A stretch of 64,000 nt of DNA from Paraburkholderia lacunae (lineage in GTDB: Bacteria > Pseudomonadota > Gammaproteobacteria > Burkholderiales > Burkholderiaceae), in the NCBI RefSeq assembly GCF_003353175.1, contig NZ_QHKS01000007.1, positions 296,893 to 360,892 on the forward strand, in the 5' to 3' direction. Below the pieces are notes generated by a model. The model saw nothing but the letters and a program-made list of their open reading frames with translations. It had not been told where the DNA came from and did not search any database. A program made the translations under genes and the position numbers. Shown piece after piece: positions 59,778 through 64,000 of this stretch. Position 1 is the stretch's first letter. The number at the start of each line of letters is the position of its first letter.

Positions 59778-60814
59778 CAACGCTCCAGTTGTTCGAATTG
59801 GATGCGGGGATCGACCCACACATAGCAAAGGTCGGAAATCAGCTTGGTCGCGAGACCGATCAGCGTGAACAGATACAACGTGCCGAGCACGACCGGATAG
59901 TCGCGCCGCACCACCGATTCGTACGACAGCAAGCCGAGGCCGTCGAGCGAGAAGAGCGTCTCGATCAGCAGGCTGCCGGTGAAAAAGGCGCCGATAAACG
60001 CCGCCGGAAAGCCGACGATCAGCGGCAGCAACGCATTGCGAAACACGTGCTTCCACAGCACGCGTTTCTCGGACAAGCCTTTCGCGCGCGCGGTCAGCAC
60101 ATACTGTTTGCGGATCTCGTCGAGGAAGGCGTTTTTCGTGAGCATCGTCACGACCGCGAAACTGCCCACCACGGAGGCCGTGATCGGCAACGTGATATGC
60201 CACAGGTAATCGACGATCTTGCCGCCGAGGCTCAACTGCGCCCAATTGTCCGAAGTGAGATTGCGCAGCGGGAACAGTTGCAGGAAAGTGCCGCCGCCGA
60301 ACAGCACGAGCAACAGCACGCCCAGCACGAAGCCCGGAATCGCGTAGCCGATCAGCACCACCAGACTCGTCGCGACGTCGAAACGCGAGCCGTTGCGCAC
60401 CGCTTTCGCGATGCCCAGCGGCACCGATATCAGGTACGTGAGAAAGAAAGTCCATAAGCCGATGCTGATCGACACCGGCAGCTTGGAAACGATCAACGAC
60501 CACACGCTTTGATGGCGGAAATAGCTCTGCCCGAGGTCGAACGTCGCGAAACGCTTGAGCATCAGGACGTAGCGTTCGAGCGGCGGCTTGTCGAAACCGT
60601 ACAGCGCCTTCAGTTGCGCGACTTGCTGCGCGTCGACGCCGTTATGCGCGCGCAGGCCGAACGGCGAGCCGCCCTCCGCGCCCTTGCGCAGCTCGTGCTG
60701 CATCTGCTCGACCGGGCCACCCGGCACGAACTGGATCACGCCGAAAGTCAGCGTCAGCACGCCGAGCAAAGTCGGGATCATCAACAGCAGGCGTTTTAGG
60801 ATGTAGCTCCACAT
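59777..60814 (-). CDS. yejB: Peptide ABC transporter permease
   Basis: The 345-residue inner membrane permease has the DppB fold, with the first helix ILKRLLLMIPTLLGVLTLTF (about 5-24), the conserved VPGGPVEQ loop, and the EAA-type segment VLTARAKGLSEKRVLWKHV near 243-261. I use the ATG at 60814 (MWSYILKRLLLMIPTLL), which corresponds to the start of related YejB proteins; the ATG at 60823 adds three residues. It overlaps yejE by one base (59777). Confidence 0.92.
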   Translation of the reverse strand: MWSYILKRLLLMIPTLLGVLTLTFGVIQFVPGGPVEQMQHELRKGAEGGSPFGLRAHNGVDAQQVAQLKALYGFDKPPLERYVLMLKRFATFDLGQSYFRHQSVWSLIVSKLPVSISIGLWTFFLTYLISVPLGIAKAVRNGSRFDVATSLVVLIGYAIPGFVLGVLLLVLFGGGTFLQLFPLRNLTSDNWAQLSLGGKIVDYLWHITLPITASVVGSFAVVTMLTKNAFLDEIRKQYVLTARAKGLSEKRVLWKHVFRNALLPLIVGFPAAFIGAFFTGSLLIETLFSLDGLGLLSYESVVRRDYPVVLGTLYLFTLIGLATKLISDLCYVWVDPRIQFEQLER

Positions 60815-60856
60815 GGGCGGCATTTCCGGTGCGAAGGCAGTGAATGAATGGACGTT

Positions 60857-62794
60857 TCAGCGCGGCTGTGGCTGTGGCTGTGCATACCACCACGTCGACG
60901 TGATCCAGCCTTCCGCTGAATAGTACAAGGGCAGCGTCTGCGGCCACGCAAGGCCGCGCTTGAACGCCACCCGGTGCGTCGCGCTGTACCAGTGCGGCAC
61001 CACATAGTAGCCATGCATCAGCACACGGTCGAGCGCGTGCGTTGCGTCGACCAGTTGCTCGCGCGTCTGCGCATGCACGAGCGCATTCAGGATCGCATCC
61101 ACAGCCGGCGATTTCAGGCCGACCATATTGTCCGAGCCGGTCGTATCCGCAGCCTTGCTGCCGAAGCGGTCGATCTGCTCCGAACCGGGCACCTGCACGT
61201 CCGGCATGCGGATCGTGGTCGTGTCGAAATCGAAAGCGTCGAGACGCTTCTGATAGACCGCGAAATCGGACACGCGAAACGTTGCGGTGATACCGAGCTT
61301 CTGCAGGTTACGGATGAAGGTCGCCACGATCGGCTCCATCGACGAGGACGAACCCGAGTCGTCGAGGATCTCGAAGCGGAACGGCTCGCCTTTGGCGTTA
61401 CGCAACGCGCCGTCGCGATAGGTCCAGCCGGCCTGCTGCAGCAACGCACGCGCTTGCAGCAGATTGGCGCGCAACGAACCGGGCAGATCGGTGTCCGGCT
61501 GTTTCGGCGGCGGACCGAACACGGCTGGGTCGAGTTTCGAACGCCACGGTTCGAGCAAAGCCAACTCGCCCGGCGAAGGCAGCCCCTTCGCCTGCAAATC
61601 GGTGTTGGCAAAGAAGCTGTCGATGCGCGTGTACTGATTGAAGAACAACTGGCGGTTCAGCCATTGAAAGTCGAGCGCGAGATCGAGCGCCTTGCGTACG
61701 CGCACATCCTGGAACAACGGCCGGCGCGTGTTCAGCATGAAACCCTGCATGCCGGTGCCGTTATGTTGCGCAAACTCGCGCTTGATCAGCTCGCCGCTGT
61801 CGAACTTCTTGCCGACGTCGCGCCGCACCCAATTGCGCGCGACGTACTCTATCAGCGCGTCGTACTCGCCTGCCTTGAACGCCTCGAGCCGCGCCGTGCC
61901 ATCCGAATACAGCTTGTAGACAATGTGCTCGAAGTTGTTCGTGCCGACGCGCACCGGCAACGCCGCGCCCCAATAGTTCGGATCGCGCCGGTACGTGATC
62001 GTGCGGCCGTTGTCGTACTGCTCGATCAAATAGGGCCCGCTGCCGATCGGTTTTTCGAACGCCAGTTGATCGAATGCAATCCGGCTGCCATCCGGCTTCA
62101 TCCCCCACTTGCGCGAAAACACCGGCATCCCGCCCGCCAGCAAAGGCAACTCGCGATTGCGTTGATGAAACTCGAAGCGGATCGTGTGCGGATCGACCAC
62201 CACCGCACGCGTGATCTCGCCGAAGATCGACGCGAATTGCGGCGCGGCTTGCGGGCTCTTCAACGTGTCGAGCGAAAACTTGACGTCGTCGGCGGTGACC
62301 GGATCGCCGTTCGAGAAGCGTGCGCGGGGGTTGATGTGGAAGGTCGTCGAGAGGCCGTCGGACGCGATGCTGATGTCGTCGGCGAGCAGGCCGTATGCGG
62401 AGGCGACTTCGTCGCTGCTGCCAATCGTCAGGCTTTCGAACAGCACACTGACGCCCGGCGCGGTATTGCCGCGCAGCGTGAACGGATTGAATTTGTCGAA
62501 GCTGGTGAGCCGGCTCGGATTGGCCAGCACCAGCGTGCCGCCCTTCGGCGCGTCCGGATTGACGTAGTCGAAGTGTTTGAAACCGGCCGGATATTTCGGT
62601 TCGCCGTATTGGGCGATTGCGTAGACCGCATGTGCCTGCGGCGCGGCGAGCCATGCCCACGCGCTGCACAGTGCGATGGCGAACCTCGCTCTGAATGAAC
62701 GCGGCGCAACCGGTAGACCGACACGCGAGAGCCTGTGAATCATGCCGCGCCGAGGTGCACGAGGCGTTTGAACCCATCGCGAGCCAGTTGTCAT
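60857..62794 (-). CDS. yejA: Peptide ABC transporter, periplasmic solute-binding protein
   Basis: The 645-residue product belongs to the SBP family 5 (oligopeptide-binding, YejA/OppA-like). Its N-terminus has basic residues followed by the hydrophobic segment FAIALCSAWAWLAAPQAHA (about 38-56), a probable signal peptide. KGGTLVLANPSRLTSFDKFN near 83-102 is typical of YejA. The start at 62794 has AAGG five bases before it; the ATG at 62743 gives a more usual signal length, and either may be used. It begins the yejABEF operon, and is divergent from fabI. Confidence 0.92.
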   Translation of the reverse strand: MTTGSRWVQTPRAPRRGMIHRLSRVGLPVAPRSFRARFAIALCSAWAWLAAPQAHAVYAIAQYGEPKYPAGFKHFDYVNPDAPKGGTLVLANPSRLTSFDKFNPFTLRGNTAPGVSVLFESLTIGSSDEVASAYGLLADDISIASDGLSTTFHINPRARFSNGDPVTADDVKFSLDTLKSPQAAPQFASIFGEITRAVVVDPHTIRFEFHQRNRELPLLAGGMPVFSRKWGMKPDGSRIAFDQLAFEKPIGSGPYLIEQYDNGRTITYRRDPNYWGAALPVRVGTNNFEHIVYKLYSDGTARLEAFKAGEYDALIEYVARNWVRRDVGKKFDSGELIKREFAQHNGTGMQGFMLNTRRPLFQDVRVRKALDLALDFQWLNRQLFFNQYTRIDSFFANTDLQAKGLPSPGELALLEPWRSKLDPAVFGPPPKQPDTDLPGSLRANLLQARALLQQAGWTYRDGALRNAKGEPFRFEILDDSGSSSSMEPIVATFIRNLQKLGITATFRVSDFAVYQKRLDAFDFDTTTIRMPDVQVPGSEQIDRFGSKAADTTGSDNMVGLKSPAVDAILNALVHAQTREQLVDATHALDRVLMHGYYVVPHWYSATHRVAFKRGLAWPQTLPLYYSAEGWITSTWWYAQPQPQPR

Positions 62795-62867
62795 AGGGGC
62801 CTTGTTGGTCAGAGGGCGGTGGCAATGTGAGAGAATTCTACCTAATTAAATCCGCACAATCCGCACC

Positions 62868-62987
62868 TGCGCGTTGGCGACATGCGCGTTGGCGACATGC
62901 GCGTCGGCGACATGCGCGTCGGCGACATGCGCGTCGGCGACATGCGCGTCGGCGACATGCGCGTCGGCGACATGCGCAGGCTCGACA
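62868..62987 (+). repeat. 15-bp tandem repeat before fabI, eight units
   Basis: Two TGCGCGTTGGCGACA units and five TGCGCGTCGGCGACA units follow without gaps, and a degenerate eighth unit (62973-62987) ends the array. As 15 is divisible by three, the frame of fabI stays open through it, each unit encoding MRVGD with an ATG. It ends 53 bp before the fabI start codon. Confidence 0.96.
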
Positions 62988-63040
62988 TCCGGGCCCGCGA
63001 CGTCCTCGTGTGCCGCGCACAGACCTTAATAGGAGAATTC

Positions 63041-63832
63041 ATGGGCTTCCTCGCTGGTAAACGAATCTTGCTGACCGGCCTGCTGTCGAACCGTTCGATC
63101 GCATACGGCATTGCGCAAGCCTGCAAGCGCGAAGGCGCCGAACTGGCGTTCACGTATGTCGGGGAACGTTTCAAGGACCGCATTACCGAGTTCGCAAGCG
63201 AGTTCGGCAGCAACCTCGTATTCCCGTGCGACGTTGCCGACGACGCGCAGATCGACGCCCTCTTCGCGTCGCTGAAAGAACACTGGGACGGCCTCGACGG
63301 CCTCGTTCATTCGATCGGCTTTGCACCGCGCGAAGCGATTGCCGGCGACTTCCTCGACGGCATGACGCGCGAAAATTTCCGCATCGCGCATGACATCTCC
63401 GCGTACAGCTTCCCGGCGCTCGCCAAAGCCGCGCAATCGATGCTGACACCGGATGCGTCGCTGCTCACGCTGAGCTACCTGGGCGCCGAACGCGCTATCC
63501 CGAACTACAACACAATGGGTCTTGCCAAGGCGTCGCTCGAGGCGAGCGTGCGTTATCTGGCGGTGTCGCTCGGTGCGAAGGGCGTACGCGTGAACGGCAT
63601 TTCAGCAGGGCCAATCAAGACGCTCGCCGCAAGCGGCATCAAGGGCTTTGGCAAGATTCTCGAATTCGTCGAAGGTAATGCGCCGCTCAAGCGTAATGTG
63701 ACGATCGAACAGGTCGGCAACACGGCGGCGTTCCTGCTGTCGGATCTGGCGGCCGGCGTGACGGCGGAGATCGTGCACGTCGACAGCGGCTTTAGCGCCG
63801 TGGTCGGCGGCATGGCTGCCGTAGCCGAATAA
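63041..63832 (+). CDS. fabI: Enoyl-[acyl-carrier-protein] reductase (NADH)
   Basis: FabI performs the last reduction step of fatty acid elongation, and is the target of triclosan and isoniazid-type inhibitors. The 263-residue SDR protein has the NADH-binding [15 protein letters not shown] near 13-27 and the catalytic Tyr-x6-Lys at about 156-163 (YNTMGLAK). A strong AGGAG site (63031-63035) precedes the ATG at 63041. The in-frame upstream region consists of the 15-bp repeat and should not be translated. It is divergent from yejA. Confidence 0.95.
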   Translation: MGFLAGKRILLTGLLSNRSIAYGIAQACKREGAELAFTYVGERFKDRITEFASEFGSNLVFPCDVADDAQIDALFASLKEHWDGLDGLVHSIGFAPREAIAGDFLDGMTRENFRIAHDISAYSFPALAKAAQSMLTPDASLLTLSYLGAERAIPNYNTMGLAKASLEASVRYLAVSLGAKGVRVNGISAGPIKTLAASGIKGFGKILEFVEGNAPLKRNVTIEQVGNTAAFLLSDLAAGVTAEIVHVDSGFSAVVGGMAAVAE

Positions 63833-63878
63833 ATGTGCATGCGTTGACGCGAGTCGACGGCCCGTAGGTTTAGCGCGG

Positions 63879-64000
63879 TGACCCGTCCTGACATAGGTTG
63901 ACACCTACGCACCGCTGTTCGCGGTTAGAAACGCCCGATGAACTTCATCGGGCGTTCTGTATTTTAAAGAATGATGCGGTCGTTCCTGGTTGTAGATCTG
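63879..64000 (-). mobile_element. IS3-family insertion sequence, right end only
   Basis: The terminus starts at 63879 with TGACCCGTCCTGACATAGGTTGACACC, a typical TG...CA-bounded end for IS3-family elements, 46 bp after fabI. The transposase runs towards the terminus on the minus strand and enters from outside the window, so most of the element, its other end and its target duplication are not visible. Confidence 0.8.
63905..64000 (-). CDS. IS3-family transposase OrfB (C-terminal 31 residues, partial)
   Basis: Translated from 64000 leftwards, the last residues read QIYNQERPHHSLKYRTPDEV followed by 11 more residues and TAG at 63905-63907. The YNxxRPHxSLxYRTPxE pattern is the conserved end of the integrase core of IS3-family transposases. 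The rest lies outside the window. A palindrome (CGCCCGATGAA with its complement) falls in the last codons. Confidence 0.88.
   Translation of the reverse strand, partial: QIYNQERPHHSLKYRTPDEVHRAFLTANSGA

Noticed and set aside
62882..63040. N-terminally extended FabI with MRVGD repeats
   Set aside because: The AGGAG site belongs to the ATG at 63041, which matches the family N-terminus; the repeat frame has no ribosome-binding site. Kept as a repeat only.

Overview
The window is a high-GC, gene-dense stretch of a betaproteobacterial main chromosome, most likely Paraburkholderia or a close Burkholderiaceae relative. The evidence is the gene order rpsB-tsf-pyrH-frr-uppS-cdsA-dxr, the smc-zipA-ligA-def cluster, the style of the protein sequences, and a small Burkholderia-type DUF2866-like protein. 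Nearly everything is core housekeeping. I see no CRISPR array, prophage or defence island; the only mobile DNA is the end of an IS3-family element at the right edge.

Layout. 1-5973 (minus): translation, nucleotide and envelope operon rpsB, tsf, pyrH, frr, uppS, cdsA, dxr (cut by the window edge), with a promoter, a long rpsB leader and a terminator-like hairpin between rpsB and tsf. 6261-11895 (plus): map, glnD and an RluB-type pseudouridine synthase with a repeat-rich N-terminus. 12073-20932 (minus): def, ligA, zipA, smc and a DMT-family permease. 21392-26094 (plus): dapC, dapD, an ArsC/Spx-like gene, dapE and prmB, covering the succinylase steps of diaminopimelate synthesis. 26378-31925: cardiolipin synthase, glutathione peroxidase, a YheS-type ABC-F ATPase, a family III CoA-transferase/racemase and a small unknown. 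32067-40498: radA, alr, lplT, thiD, and the overlapping minus-strand operon tsaB-rimI-UDG-DUF1853. 40796-43096: acyl-CoA-binding protein and a DEAD-box RNA helicase. 43738-49482: glyoxylate shunt genes aceA and aceB, separated by a universal stress protein, a LysR regulator and a divergent haloacid dehalogenase. 49663-52197: GGCT-like protein, rraA, AraC regulator and GNAT acetyltransferase. 52323-54689 (minus): gltX and, under a separate promoter, a five-gene tRNA cluster Ala-Glu-Asp-Glu-Asp. 55108-62794: patatin-like Tat lipoprotein, NlpC/P60 hydrolase and the YejABEF peptide importer. 63041-63832: fabI, followed 46 bp later by the end of an IS3-family element.

The most unusual sequence lies between genes or in low-complexity extensions. 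There is a two-part repeat array before aceA with competing hairpins, a 15-bp repeat before fabI that stays in frame with it, two 8-bp microsatellites, a 69-bp in-frame repeat in the pseudouridine synthase, an evenly spaced His tail on the DMT permease, and a duplicated tRNA Glu-Asp module with a compensatory stem change. No clearly new multi-gene system is evident. The best candidates for follow-up are the aceA leader array and the DUF1853-UDG pair.
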